Source of the DNA: Niabella agricola
Lineage (GTDB): Bacteria; Bacteroidota; Bacteroidia; Chitinophagales; Chitinophagaceae
Length of the DNA: 64,000 bases
Assembly: GCF_021538615.1 (NCBI RefSeq)
Contig: NZ_JAJHIZ010000003.1
Span: forward strand, 1,240,001 to 1,304,000
Direction: 5' to 3'
In this document: piece after piece, positions 23,516-33,380 of the stretch
How positions within the stretch are numbered: position 1 is the stretch's first letter
Layout of the letters: every line of letters begins with the position of its first letter
The notes under the pieces: model-generated
What the model was told of the DNA's origin: nothing
The model's database searches: none
The model's input: the letters and a program-made list of their open reading frames with translations, nothing else
Made by a program: the position numbers and the translations under genes

Positions 23516-26500
23516 ATGGTTGAAACTTTTATCCGGAGGCCGGTTCTTTCACTCGTGCTTTCCATTTTTATCACCCTCATTGGTGTACTGGCCCTATTCA
23601 GTTTGCCCATTACCCAATTCCCCGATATTGTACCACCTTCCGTGGCGGTAACCGCCCGGTACACCGGTGCCAATGCCGAAGTATCTGTAGACGCCGTGGC
23701 TGTTCCCCTGGAACGCGCCATCAACGGGGTTCCCGGCATGACCTATATGTCTACCGTTTCTGGTAACGACGGAGTTACCATGATCACCGTTTACTTTAAG
23801 GTAGGTACCGATCCTGATGTAGCAGCCGTGAACGTACAGAACCGGGTTACCACCGTATTGGACGAACTGCCCGAAGAAGTAATCAAGGCAGGGGTTACCA
23901 CCGAAAAGGAAGTAAACAGCATGCTGATGTACCTGAACATCACCAGTACGGATGCAGCTGCAGATGAAGATTTCATTTATAACTTCACCGACATCAATAT
24001 CCTGAAAGAGCTGAAACGCATCGACGGCGTGGGCCGCGCCGAGATTATGGGTTATAAAGACTATGCCATGCGGATATGGCTGAATCCTGAAAAATTATTT
24101 GCATACAATGTATCCACCGACGAAGTGATCACCGCACTGCGAAACCAGAACGTTTCTGCCGCCCCCGGAAAAACAGGAGAAAGCTCGGGTAAAACAAAGA
24201 ATGCCTTACAATATGTATTGCGGTACACCGGAAAATTCTCCGAACCCAAACAATATGAGAACATTGCCATCCGCTCCAATAGCGACGGCTCTATTCTTAA
24301 ATTAAAAGATGTGGCCGATGTGGAATTTGGCGCCATGAGTTACAGCATGGTTTCAAAAAGCGATGGCAGACCGGCGGCATCCATTATGATCAAACAGCGT
24401 CCCGGCTCCAATGCCAGCGAGGTGATCGACAATATCAAGCTAAAAATGGAGGAGCTGAAACAAACGAGTTTTCCGCCCGGTATGAACTACAGTATGGCCT
24501 ATGATGTATCGCGTTTCCTGGATGCTTCCATTAGTGCCGTGCTCACCACGCTGGTAGAGGCATTTGTATTAGTAGCCCTCGTGGTATTCATTTTCCTGCA
24601 GGATTGGAGGTCTACCCTGATCCCGGTACTGGCGGTTCCCGTGGCGTTGGTAGGCACTCTTGCGTTTATGCTGCTGCTGGGCTTTTCCATCAACCTGCTG
24701 ACGCTGTTTGCCCTGGTATTGGCCATCGGTATTGTGGTGGACAATGCCATCGTCGTGGTTGAAGCTGTCCATGTAAAAATGACGGAAGAACACCTGTCTC
24801 CCCTGGAAGCCACCATTGCCGCAATGAAGGAGATCACGGGGGCGATCATTGCCATCACCCTGGTAATGTCGGCCGTATTTATACCCGTAGCCTTCCTGAG
24901 CGGACCGGTGGGCGTATTCTACCGCCAGTTCTCCCTGACCCTTGCGTTTTCCATTGTCATTTCCGGCATCAACGCCCTTACCCTTACACCCGCGCTTTGC
25001 GCCCTGATGCTGAAACACACCGGGCCGCGAAAAAAAGGATGGATGGGCCGGTTCTTCGATGCCTTTAATAGCGGATTCGATAAAACCACCACTCAATACC
25101 GCCGGGTGCTTGGTAAAATAGCCGGCCGGCGCATCGTAACGCTCGGCATGCTGGTATTGTTCTTCCTGGCCACCTGGGGCGCAGGCGCCGTGCTTCCCGG
25201 AGGCTTTATTCCAACAGAAGACCAGGGCATGATTTATGTAAATGTGACCACCCCACAGGGCGCCACCGTTGAACGTACAGAAAAGGTGCTGGACGAACTG
25301 AACGCTGTAACCAAAGACATCGAGGGTGTCGAAAGCGTAACTACCCTTGCCGGTTATAGTCTTACCAATGAAATTGCCGGTGCCTCTTACGGCATGGGCA
25401 TGATCAACCTGAAATCCTGGAAGGAACGGAAGAAAAACGTAGATCAGATCATTGACGAAATTGAAACGCGGACCGCGAAACTCACGGATGCAAAGATCGA
25501 GGTATTTGCGCCTCCAACGGTGCCAGGTTTTGGAAATACCAGCGGTTTTGAATTGCGGTTGCTAAACAGAGGAGGGGATGACATTACGGAAACCTCTGAA
25601 ATCACCAGGGCTTTTGTTGCTGCCATCGACAGTACCAGAGAAATCAATAATGCCTTTACCAGTTTCGACGCCTCCTTTCCCCAATACCTGATCCATGTGG
25701 ATTATGACATGGCAGCGAAAAAAAATGTGACCGTAGACAATGCAATGAACACGCTGCAAACCCTGCTGGGCAGCTACTATGCCACCAACTTTATACGTTT
25801 TAACCAGATGTATAAGGTAATGGTGCAGGCCAGCCCGCAGTTCCGCGCCGAGCCCGCAGATGTACTTCACCAATATGTAAAGAACAGCAACGGCGAAATG
25901 GTACCATTCTCCTCCTTTATCCGTATGGAGCGCGTATACGGACCGGAACAGCTTACCCGTTACAACATGTATACTTCCGCTATGATCAACGGTGAAGCTG
26001 CAACCGGCTACAGCAGCAGCGATGCGATTAAAGCAGTGGAAAAGGTGGCCGCGGAGAAGCTACCCCGTGGCTATGATTTTGACTGGAGCGGCATGACGCG
26101 CGAAGAGATCCTGTCTGGCAACCAGGCCATATACATTTTTGCGCTTTGCTTATTGTTTGTGTACCTGCTGCTGGCGGCTCAGTACGAAAGCTTTTTACTG
26201 CCTTTACCGGTAATCCTGAGTTTACCTGCCGGTATATTCGGGTCCTTCATCTTCCTGAAACTGGCCGGCCTGGATAACAATATTTATGCGCAGGTAGCCC
26301 TGGTCATGCTGATCGGGTTATTGGGTAAAAATGCCATCCTGATCATTGAGTTTGCCATCCAGCGCCGCAAAGAAGGAAACTCAATATTGCAGGCAGCAAT
26401 TGAGGGCGCCACTCAACGGCTGCGTCCCATCCTGATGACTTCCTTTGCTTTTATTGCCGGTCTGATCCCACTGTGTATCGCCACGGGAGCGGGCGCTGTC

Positions 26501-26680
26501 GGCAACCGCTCCATCGGTGTGGCAGCTGCCGGCGGTATGCTGATCGGGACGGTGTTCGGCCTGCTGATCATCCCCGGCCTCTATGTACTTTTTGCCTCGC
26601 TGTCGGAACGTGGTAAAAAGCAGTCTGCCGACGTACCCCTTCAGAAATCCGATATAAAAATCATTGAGCATGAAAATTAA
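23516..26680 (+). CDS. RND-family efflux pump (HAE1 type, AcrB-like)
   Basis: The 1054-residue inner-membrane pump has 12 membrane segments in two halves, each with a large periplasmic loop. It starts MVETFIRRPVLSLVLSIFIT. Proton-relay residues are visible: the acidic pair in IGIVVDNAIVVVEAVH and the lysine in LIGLLGKNAILIIEF. It resembles drug pumps of the AcrB/MexB kind, not metal pumps: there is no methionine-rich CusA-like pattern. It exports drugs or other amphipathic molecules. The tail overlaps the next gene by 11 bases. Confidence 0.95.
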   Translation: MVETFIRRPVLSLVLSIFITLIGVLALFSLPITQFPDIVPPSVAVTARYTGANAEVSVDAVAVPLERAINGVPGMTYMSTVSGNDGVTMITVYFKVGTDPDVAAVNVQNRVTTVLDELPEEVIKAGVTTEKEVNSMLMYLNITSTDAAADEDFIYNFTDINILKELKRIDGVGRAEIMGYKDYAMRIWLNPEKLFAYNVSTDEVITALRNQNVSAAPGKTGESSGKTKNALQYVLRYTGKFSEPKQYENIAIRSNSDGSILKLKDVADVEFGAMSYSMVSKSDGRPAASIMIKQRPGSNASEVIDNIKLKMEELKQTSFPPGMNYSMAYDVSRFLDASISAVLTTLVEAFVLVALVVFIFLQDWRSTLIPVLAVPVALVGTLAFMLLLGFSINLLTLFALVLAIGIVVDNAIVVVEAVHVKMTEEHLSPLEATIAAMKEITGAIIAITLVMSAVFIPVAFLSGPVGVFYRQFSLTLAFSIVISGINALTLTPALCALMLKHTGPRKKGWMGRFFDAFNSGFDKTTTQYRRVLGKIAGRRIVTLGMLVLFFLATWGAGAVLPGGFIPTEDQGMIYVNVTTPQGATVERTEKVLDELNAVTKDIEGVESVTTLAGYSLTNEIAGASYGMGMINLKSWKERKKNVDQIIDEIETRTAKLTDAKIEVFAPPTVPGFGNTSGFELRLLNRGGDDITETSEITRAFVAAIDSTREINNAFTSFDASFPQYLIHVDYDMAAKKNVTVDNAMNTLQTLLGSYYATNFIRFNQMYKVMVQASPQFRAEPADVLHQYVKNSNGEMVPFSSFIRMERVYGPEQLTRYNMYTSAMINGEAATGYSSSDAIKAVEKVAAEKLPRGYDFDWSGMTREEILSGNQAIYIFALCLLFVYLLLAAQYESFLLPLPVILSLPAGIFGSFIFLKLAGLDNNIYAQVALVMLIGLLGKNAILIIEFAIQRRKEGNSILQAAIEGATQRLRPILMTSFAFIAGLIPLCIATGAGAVGNRSIGVAAAGGMLIGTVFGLLIIPGLYVLFASLSERGKKQSADVPLQKSDIKIIEHEN

Positions 26681-28118
26681 CCATTCGCATACCATCCTGG
26701 CAGCACTAACGGTTTCCGTACTTTCCGTCGGTTGTGCAGCACCAAAAACAACGGCCGTTAAACCGACAGTCCTGCTTCCTGAACAATATACACAAACTTC
26801 CGGCGACAGCCTGAGTATCGCCCGGCTGCAGTATCGCGACTTTTTCAGCGACCAACACCTGGTAGCACTGATCAGCCGGGTGCTGACTCATAATATCGAT
26901 CACCGGATCGCAGGCGAACGGATAAAAATTGCCGAAGCCTATCTCGAAGTACGGAAGGCCGCCTTGCTACCCTCGGTGACAGCCGGACTGCGCGCTTCCG
27001 GAACGCATTATGGCAAGCACACCATGGAAGGCGTAGGCAATTTCGACACCAATCTTTCTTCCAATATTGAAAACAGCCAACGCATCCCCACCGTAATCAC
27101 ACCGGATTACTGGCTGGGATTGAGCGCTTCCTGGGAAATTGATCTTTGGGGTAGGCTTGGAAACCTTCGGGAAGCAGCACGGGAACGGTTCCTGGCCACC
27201 CGGCAGGGTAAAGACCTGCTTACCGCAGCCCTGATCACTCATACAGCTACGCTTTATTACGAGCTGATCATGCTCGACAAAGAAGTGGCCATCCTGAATG
27301 AGCACATCGACCTGCAACACCGGGCGCTTGAAATCGTAAAAATCCATAAAGAGGTAGGCCGTGCCACCGAACTGGCCGTGCAGCAGTTTGATGCCCAGCT
27401 GGCCAACACCAGGGCTGCGCTTTACAGCGTACAGCAGGAGATTACCGCCACCGAAAACAAATTACTGGAACTTACCGGAAGCTATACCGGGTCCATTGAA
27501 CGCAGCGCCGCTATTGATATCCATGCCATCCGGTATCTGGCAGGCCATGGGCATCCCCGGCAGCTACTGCAATACCGGCCTGATATCCGCGCTGCCTATC
27601 ACGAACTGAAGGCCAGCCATGCCGATGCACAGGCTGCCCGCGCTGCTTTTTTTCCAACCGTAAACCTGGGTGCTGCAACCGGCTTGCAATCCTTCAATGC
27701 CGCCAGGCTCCTGAATCCCACATCAATCGCTGCCCAATTGCTGGGAAGTATCAGTGCGCCGGTATTTCAAAAGAAACAGTTGAAAGCGAACTTTAATATC
27801 GCAACGGCAGAACAGGAAATTGCATTCCTGAATTACCAGGGTACGATCAACAAAGCCTTCCAGGAAGTACGCACCCTGCTGAGCTATATGGATACCAATG
27901 AAAAAATACTGGCCGAAAAAAACAAGGAGGTAAAAGCGCTCGGTAAGGGCATCGAGGTTTCCAACGATCTTTATGTAACCGCCTATGCCAGTTACCTGGA
28001 AATCATTGCCGCACAGAAAAGCAAGATTACAGCAGATCTTGATCTCATCAGGGCCCAGCGGGATCAGGCCCATGTGCTCATCCAGCTGTACAAAGCGCTT
28101 GGCGGCGGCGCCGGATAA
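26670..28118 (+). CDS. Outer-membrane efflux lipoprotein (OprM/NodT family)
   Basis: The ATG at 26670, inside the end of the pump gene, gives 482 residues starting MKINHSHTILAALTVSVLSV; a lipobox SVGC follows. Two repeated helical regions and beta strands match the OEP family: LGLSASWEIDLWGRLGNLRE in the first half and DIRAAYHELKASHADAQAAR in the second. It forms the outer-membrane duct of the RND pump. The coding overlap of 11 bases suggests coupling. It ends 5 bases before the convergent GH106-like gene stop, so the transcripts may collide. Confidence 0.93.
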   Translation: MKINHSHTILAALTVSVLSVGCAAPKTTAVKPTVLLPEQYTQTSGDSLSIARLQYRDFFSDQHLVALISRVLTHNIDHRIAGERIKIAEAYLEVRKAALLPSVTAGLRASGTHYGKHTMEGVGNFDTNLSSNIENSQRIPTVITPDYWLGLSASWEIDLWGRLGNLREAARERFLATRQGKDLLTAALITHTATLYYELIMLDKEVAILNEHIDLQHRALEIVKIHKEVGRATELAVQQFDAQLANTRAALYSVQQEITATENKLLELTGSYTGSIERSAAIDIHAIRYLAGHGHPRQLLQYRPDIRAAYHELKASHADAQAARAAFFPTVNLGAATGLQSFNAARLLNPTSIAAQLLGSISAPVFQKKQLKANFNIATAEQEIAFLNYQGTINKAFQEVRTLLSYMDTNEKILAEKNKEVKALGKGIEVSNDLYVTAYASYLEIIAAQKSKITADLDLIRAQRDQAHVLIQLYKALGGGAG

Positions 28119-28123
28119 GCCGC

Positions 28124-31123
28124 TCAGGAGAAACAGGTAATCATTACCGGCCCCAGCAACCCGGAGGGCAGCAACGGATCATCTTTTTTAAACAGGATAT
28201 TGGTATTTGTGCTTCGCTCTCCGGGTGGCAACGCTGCATCCCCGATCAACCGGTTGGGCCAGAGATTGATCACTTCGATCCGGAGATCATTGACGCTGCG
28301 TTTCAATTTACCGGTCACTTCCACCCGCCAGGGCGCTGTCCATACAATACCCAGATCCATACCATTCAGCCATACCCTGCAGATGTTCTTTACCACGCCC
28401 AGTTCAATGAATACGGAGCCGGCGGGCAAGACCTCATTAAATGAGAATTGTTTGCGATAAACCGCCTTCCCCGAGTAATAACGGATGCCGGGATCCGGGT
28501 GTGTACTCCAATCCTGCAGGGTTTCAAAGCGGATCATGGCCGGTCCGCCCCATTTAGGATCAAATTGCAATTCCCAGGGACCGGTAAGCTCCTGCAGTTT
28601 ACGAAACACGCCAGTTGGTTGCCATTGGAGCGATGGCAGCAAAAGTCCTTTGGCCGGTGTTTTTGGAAACACAACAAACACCGACTGGAATACATCCAGC
28701 CTTAGTGCCATTTTAGTACGCCCCTCTTCCTGCTGATATAACGGAACGGACCGCTTTCCGCTAACGGGGTCCCAAAGCTCCGGCCGGCGGCCGCTTACAC
28801 GGAACAGGCAATCGCTTTGCGTCGGTTCTTTTTTCCGGTTGGTGATAAAATAGAGCTCCGCATCTTCCGTAGTACGGTGGATAAAATCGATCCAGACGTT
28901 GTCGTTTATAGCTTCAAAATCGGGTACACAGCCGGTGTCTTTTAACACTGCGCGTATGGAACCGGGATAGAACAGCCGCCCTTTACCAACGGCCATACCC
29001 TCATCACCTGCTGGTTCCTTCCATAATGCTTTTGCCAGTTGCTGAATTTCGGCATCACATTGCGGGTAGTGCGCCAGGCCGGAGTCGGTTTGCGGGGGCG
29101 CTCCCATTACGAGCGCACCCTGCTCCAGAAGCGTTTTTATCTTTTTTAAAATGGCTACCGGCATGCGGGTGCTCTCCGGCAATACGAGCATGCGGTATTG
29201 CATACCATCCGGCAAGACCAGTTTCCCGTTGCGAACCTGTACGCGCTCCAGCAATACTTCAGCATTACATACATCATAATCATACCCTTTTCCCAAACGA
29301 GGGTCAATGTGTTTTTGTGCCACAAGATTCGGAGCAATATCTCCATTATAAAACAATACATCGGCCACAAAATGCCCCATGCGCAGCAAATGCTGACAAC
29401 GTGCCACGTAGGAAAAGAAAGGTGCCGAAAATTCCCACCAGGTCACATTGGGATTGAAATGCGTACCGGCACCATATTCATAACCCGGCAATCCATCTTT
29501 AGGTCTTGTAGCAGTGGAGGTATGGATCACGATACGATTGATCCCTTCGCAAAAAGCACGATCCAGCGCCTGTTTCAGCGATCCCGGGTAATCCGTCCAA
29601 TGCCTGAAACTGGTGAAAGCCTCTGCAGACACCAGCTTTCGGCCATAGATATGCGCCGCGGACGCCACCATCTTGGTTACTTTATTCTGTCCGAAATCCA
29701 GCCGGGATACGCCATAGGATTTATCATCCGTTAAATTTTCCTGATCTTCATGTTTCGGCGCCAGCCAGAACTCACCTGCCGGCAGATCACTGCGCCCCAG
29801 GTTCTTTAACCCGTCGATGCAAATGGTTCCGGAACGGCTGGGACCGGCCGCTTCATTTTGCACAAGCATGCCGTGCCGGTGACAAAGCGCCGCAAAATGC
29901 CTGTAATGTTCATCGGCCATACAATCGGCAATGGTACGGCGGTAATCATTTAAAAAGCGATCGGATATATCGGCACTGCCAACCACGTACCCGGATAAAA
30001 CCGGCAGGTACGGTGTAGCATCATAACCCCGGTAATGCCGGAACTTATCAAGGAGCTGTCCCGTCCAGTTCGGGAACCCGTCTTCAAAACTATCGTCACA
30101 AAAATAAGCCGGCTTTGCGCCCACTTTTGCGGCTTCTTCAATAAACACTTTTCCCAGGTGCTCAAACTGAAGTTCCACGCCTTTTTTATCAAACCAGTCG
30201 ATGGACAATCCGTCTGCTTCCGGTTGCGCAATCATCAGTTTTGATCCCGTCATCCGGTGTCCTGTGCGCACGATCGTCCAGGTGCCCGGCGGCACATCCC
30301 AGCGTAGCCGCCCTGTTGCATCCATTTTTCCTGTAAGATTGATTACATCTTTTAGGGGAATGGCCGCATTGTCAGCATTATCGATCCAGGGCGTTTGAAC
30401 CGGTCCCGTAATCTCGAATGATTTCGCAAAATTGCTGGCATCTTTACGATTGGCCTTTGCTTCCAGCAATGCAGCCTGCGTACCCGCGATCTTGTGTTCC
30501 TTTCCTGAAGTGCGGATGGCCACCACAGCGGTATCCCTGTAATCCAGCTTCGACAGGGGGAGATCGATGTACTCTTTGTAGCCCGGAGGGTTAAATACCT
30601 TATCGTATCCGACACGATTGCCGGGGAGCGGTAATGCATCGTTAAACTGTTGCGGGCCTTTTAGCTCCAGAGTCGATTGCAGGTACCAACGACTGGCATT
30701 TTCCGGTTCGATCCACGGACCGCCCATACACCAGCCGGAACTGAGATTGATGCCCACTTCAATATTAAGCCGTTTGGCCTCTTTCATAGCAAAGCGATAA
30801 AGTGCTTTCCACTCTTCTGAAAGGAATTTTGCACCCTGCGGAATACGGGCGCCGCCCAGTCCATCTGACGAATTCACCATCAGTACGCCCCCCATTCCCT
30901 TTTCCTTAAAGGCTTCCAGGTCGCGGCGGATGCCTTCCTCGTCTACCAGGCCGTTAAACCACCACCAGTAGCAGGAAGAACGGGCCGTTTCAGGCGGCGC
31001 CACAAAACCACTGAACAGTGCATCAGTACCGGCCGGAGCCGTCAGCGGCAGTTGAGGTGCCAACACGGTGTAAAAGCCTGCCAGCCCGCTGATCTTTAAA
31101 AAACTTCTTCGTTTTAAACGCAT
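28124..31123 (-). CDS. GH106-like alpha-L-rhamnosidase, Tat-exported
   Basis: The 999-residue enzyme starts MRLKRRSFLKISGLAGFYTV, a twin-arginine signal. It matches the GH106-related family: SCYWWWFNGLVDEEGIRRDL, EAFKEKGMGGVLMVNSSDG, INLSSGWCMGGPWIEP, and a C-terminal beta-sandwich with VVKNICRVWLNGMDLGIVWT. Members remove rhamnose from pectic rhamnogalacturonan or other complex glycans. It lies downstream of the kinase operon on the same strand but is separated from the phosphatase by the lipoprotein gene, so co-expression is possible, not shown. It could feed its product to the pathway encoded upstream. Confidence 0.85.
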   Translation of the reverse strand: MRLKRRSFLKISGLAGFYTVLAPQLPLTAPAGTDALFSGFVAPPETARSSCYWWWFNGLVDEEGIRRDLEAFKEKGMGGVLMVNSSDGLGGARIPQGAKFLSEEWKALYRFAMKEAKRLNIEVGINLSSGWCMGGPWIEPENASRWYLQSTLELKGPQQFNDALPLPGNRVGYDKVFNPPGYKEYIDLPLSKLDYRDTAVVAIRTSGKEHKIAGTQAALLEAKANRKDASNFAKSFEITGPVQTPWIDNADNAAIPLKDVINLTGKMDATGRLRWDVPPGTWTIVRTGHRMTGSKLMIAQPEADGLSIDWFDKKGVELQFEHLGKVFIEEAAKVGAKPAYFCDDSFEDGFPNWTGQLLDKFRHYRGYDATPYLPVLSGYVVGSADISDRFLNDYRRTIADCMADEHYRHFAALCHRHGMLVQNEAAGPSRSGTICIDGLKNLGRSDLPAGEFWLAPKHEDQENLTDDKSYGVSRLDFGQNKVTKMVASAAHIYGRKLVSAEAFTSFRHWTDYPGSLKQALDRAFCEGINRIVIHTSTATRPKDGLPGYEYGAGTHFNPNVTWWEFSAPFFSYVARCQHLLRMGHFVADVLFYNGDIAPNLVAQKHIDPRLGKGYDYDVCNAEVLLERVQVRNGKLVLPDGMQYRMLVLPESTRMPVAILKKIKTLLEQGALVMGAPPQTDSGLAHYPQCDAEIQQLAKALWKEPAGDEGMAVGKGRLFYPGSIRAVLKDTGCVPDFEAINDNVWIDFIHRTTEDAELYFITNRKKEPTQSDCLFRVSGRRPELWDPVSGKRSVPLYQQEEGRTKMALRLDVFQSVFVVFPKTPAKGLLLPSLQWQPTGVFRKLQELTGPWELQFDPKWGGPAMIRFETLQDWSTHPDPGIRYYSGKAVYRKQFSFNEVLPAGSVFIELGVVKNICRVWLNGMDLGIVWTAPWRVEVTGKLKRSVNDLRIEVINLWPNRLIGDAALPPGERSTNTNILFKKDDPLLPSGLLGPVMITCFS

Positions 31124-31316
31124 AACGGTTTTGTATTGAAATTGCCAATGGAAGTTGTTTCAACATTCGGATGCGCAGCACTTCCCGAAGGTCTGGGCCG
31201 ATTTGTCTGCGCTGATTATAGCGAAAATCAATCTGCGAATCGCTGCGGCGTATTCAATCTGCTTGAAACCGACGGGAAAGTCAGCCGCAACATAGCGAAA
31301 TTACGCAATGGCCCAG

Positions 31317-32516
31317 CTACTTCACTTCTTCAAACGGCGCACCGCCCTGTCCTGCCCAGCGATACAACCGGAGATCACAATATTGCTTTTTATCCTTCGT
31401 TATCCCATTCTGAGAAATGTAAAAATAGCCGTGGCCCAACGCATGCATACCGGTAGCGCCCCAGGGAAATAACCACCCGTACACACCACTATTTTGATCA
31501 TACATACCGGCTGCAGCCAATTGCAGTACATGGCCCTTTTCCGCGTTATCAAATCCCTTCAAAACCTGTGATTCCGGCCCTCTGGAACCGTCGATAGCAA
31601 ACAGGCTATAATTGGGAAACCACGCTTTCTTCCCTTTGTAAACGGCGGCCAGCCAATAGCCGGTGTTAGGATCATATTCCAGGTTTTGAATTCCATAAGA
31701 AGTGTTCCCTGTGTAAACAAAATACTTGTTCAGCGGTTTCTCCGGCCCCGTTTTATTAAAACCATTTTGCGATAACGGGCGCTCGTACTGCCGGAGACTG
31801 TTGGCGTCGTATTGCAGGATCACCTGGTAATCGTTATCGGTACGGCCCGTATCGCCGTATATCCCATAAGCCAGGTTTAAAAAATTCCTTCCCCCTTTTT
31901 TTCCAAATTGAGGACCAAAAGCAATTCCGTCAATTCCACTGCAACCATAACGATGTTCTACCTGCTTTCCCTTGTTTGTAACCATCGCCTTATAATCATC
32001 GGCCACTTCTTTTAAATAAACCGTATGAATGACGTGCTCTTTTTCTGCGCTCATACCTGGCCGGGTGATCTTATCTCCATCAAAAATGGCAATATAAAAA
32101 GAGCTTTCATGATCCTTCGCTTCATCCGGGTTTACACCGGAACCAAGACCCTTTAAGATCCCTTTGCCGATATTATCATTTTTATACTCCAGTGAAGCGT
32201 AGACCCGTCCGTCATCGGGATTCACATCCAGGCAGCCCAGGTGACCAATGAACCCGTCTACACTTCCTATAACCCTGCCCTTCAAATCGGTCTTCACTAG
32301 CTTTGTGGTAAATGAAAAATAGGCATAGCCCCGTTTAACATCTACCACAACGCCCTGTACATGAAAATTGCCGTCTTCCAGGTAAATCTTACGCGGGAGC
32401 GCACTTAATGAAGGCAGCGGTTCTTCATTACCGGCAGACTGATTTTTCTGAACGCCAGCACAACTCCATAAAGAAAGAATAGCGCAGGAAAGCAACCAGG
32501 CATGACGTATATTCAT
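31317..32516 (-). CDS. Beta-propeller-like lipoprotein, unknown function
   Basis: This 399-residue lipoprotein has the lipobox WSCAG near residue 19. The mature part has repeated strands typical of a propeller: FHVQGVVVDVKRGYAYFSF, LGCLDVNPDDGRVYASLEYK, YRYGC-like HRYGCSGIDGIAFGPQFG, then LEYDPNTGYWLAAVYKGKK, and it ends YFYISQNGITKDKKQYCDLR. I do not recognise a named family; it reads like proteins that report or bind a substrate at the cell surface. It lies between the GH106-like gene (193 bases downstream) and the phosphatase. Confidence 0.75.
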   Translation of the reverse strand: MNIRHAWLLSCAILSLWSCAGVQKNQSAGNEEPLPSLSALPRKIYLEDGNFHVQGVVVDVKRGYAYFSFTTKLVKTDLKGRVIGSVDGFIGHLGCLDVNPDDGRVYASLEYKNDNIGKGILKGLGSGVNPDEAKDHESSFYIAIFDGDKITRPGMSAEKEHVIHTVYLKEVADDYKAMVTNKGKQVEHRYGCSGIDGIAFGPQFGKKGGRNFLNLAYGIYGDTGRTDNDYQVILQYDANSLRQYERPLSQNGFNKTGPEKPLNKYFVYTGNTSYGIQNLEYDPNTGYWLAAVYKGKKAWFPNYSLFAIDGSRGPESQVLKGFDNAEKGHVLQLAAAGMYDQNSGVYGWLFPWGATGMHALGHGYFYISQNGITKDKKQYCDLRLYRWAGQGGAPFEEVK

Positions 32517-32549
32517 CGTTGTAAATGATTAGGGGTTTGAACTTAACCT

Positions 32550-32569
32550 GGTTTGTGGGGACACAAACC
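32550..32569. repeat. GGTTTGTG hairpin, 8-bp stem
   Basis: GGTTTGTG-GGGA-CACAAACC is a perfect hairpin between the lipoprotein and the phosphatase genes. A near copy occurs at 39582-39598 (reverse strand GGTTTGTG-AAGA-CACAAG). Confidence 0.55.
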
Positions 32570-32574
32570 GCGGG

Positions 32575-32611
32575 AACGGCGTTATAAAGCATCAACACTT
32601 ATAACGCCGTT
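32575..32611 (-). terminator. Large hairpin overlapping the phosphatase stop codon
   Basis: AACGGCGTTATAA and TTATAACGCCGTT form a perfect 13-bp stem with an 11-base loop. On the minus strand the stop codon TAA lies in the first arm. No U tract follows, so it could be a transcription stop, an mRNA stabiliser or a processing signal. Confidence 0.45.
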
Positions 32612-33201
32612 GCATTTAATTTTTTTAGTGTAAGCACATTTTGATCATCCAGTTCAAAATAAGATACAGCAGAGTTTTCCATATCAAAACGCCGGTAGTT
32701 GGACAATGGCATTCCCAACTTGTACGCCAGGTATAACCGGTTGATGCCATTATGCGCCACTACCATTACCAACTGCCCACTATGTTTGCGGTGCAGGTCC
32801 TCAAAAAAATCATTGACCCGGTTAACAATTTCACCGCCGGTCTCACCGATACCACCGGCCCTGGCCACCCCGGGATCGCTCATCCACTGTGCCCAGAGCG
32901 AAGGATCCGCTGCATTGAACTCTTCTTTTGTTTTCCCCTCCCACAAACCAAAATCGGCTTCTATCAGCCGTTCGTCGGTGATCACCTCCTGGTTACCGGA
33001 AGCGATGGCCGCCGTTGTACGGGCGCGTTGCAAGGGCGATGCATAGACTGCATCCACCGTTACTCCTTTCAGCGCCTCAAACACCTTTGTTGCCTGTGCC
33101 ACGCCTTTTTCTGTAAGTCCTATATCTGTTCTGCCGCAATACCGGTTGCCATCTGCGTTATACGCCGTTTCACCATGCCGCAATAAAATCACTTTTAACA
33201 T
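32599..33201 (-). CDS. Histidine phosphatase-superfamily protein (phosphoglycerate-mutase-like)
   Basis: The 200-residue protein begins MLKVILLRHGETAYNADGNR with the phospho-accepting His9 in RHGE. It also has EADFGLWEGKTKEEF and a second histidine in VMVVAHNGINRLYL. These mark the family of small-molecule phosphatases and mutases (alpha-ribazole phosphatase, fructose bisphosphatase, or sugar phosphatase types). It lies 180 bases downstream of the kinase operon, same strand. Here it could trim a sugar phosphate that the two kinases make, but that is only context. Confidence 0.87.
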   Translation of the reverse strand: MLKVILLRHGETAYNADGNRYCGRTDIGLTEKGVAQATKVFEALKGVTVDAVYASPLQRARTTAAIASGNQEVITDERLIEADFGLWEGKTKEEFNAADPSLWAQWMSDPGVARAGGIGETGGEIVNRVNDFFEDLHRKHSGQLVMVVAHNGINRLYLAYKLGMPLSNYRRFDMENSAVSYFELDDQNVLTLKKLNATAL

Positions 33202-33380
33202 CCTTTCTATTATTTATTCAAAGTTCATTTTTTCTTTTTCTGAAATCCATCGTCAAATCATTAATACCATAAGCAACATTCAGCGGTTTGACAGGCGTTC
33301 AATGTTTTTTTTGACCAAACCCGGTCAAATGGAACCATATATTTTCCGGCCCGAAACAGCCGCAGCAACATTCCCAGGCA

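Noticed and set aside
22345..28118. Metal (Cus/Czc-type) efflux system
   Set aside because: The pump lacks the methionine-rich metal path and matches HAE1 drug pumps better.
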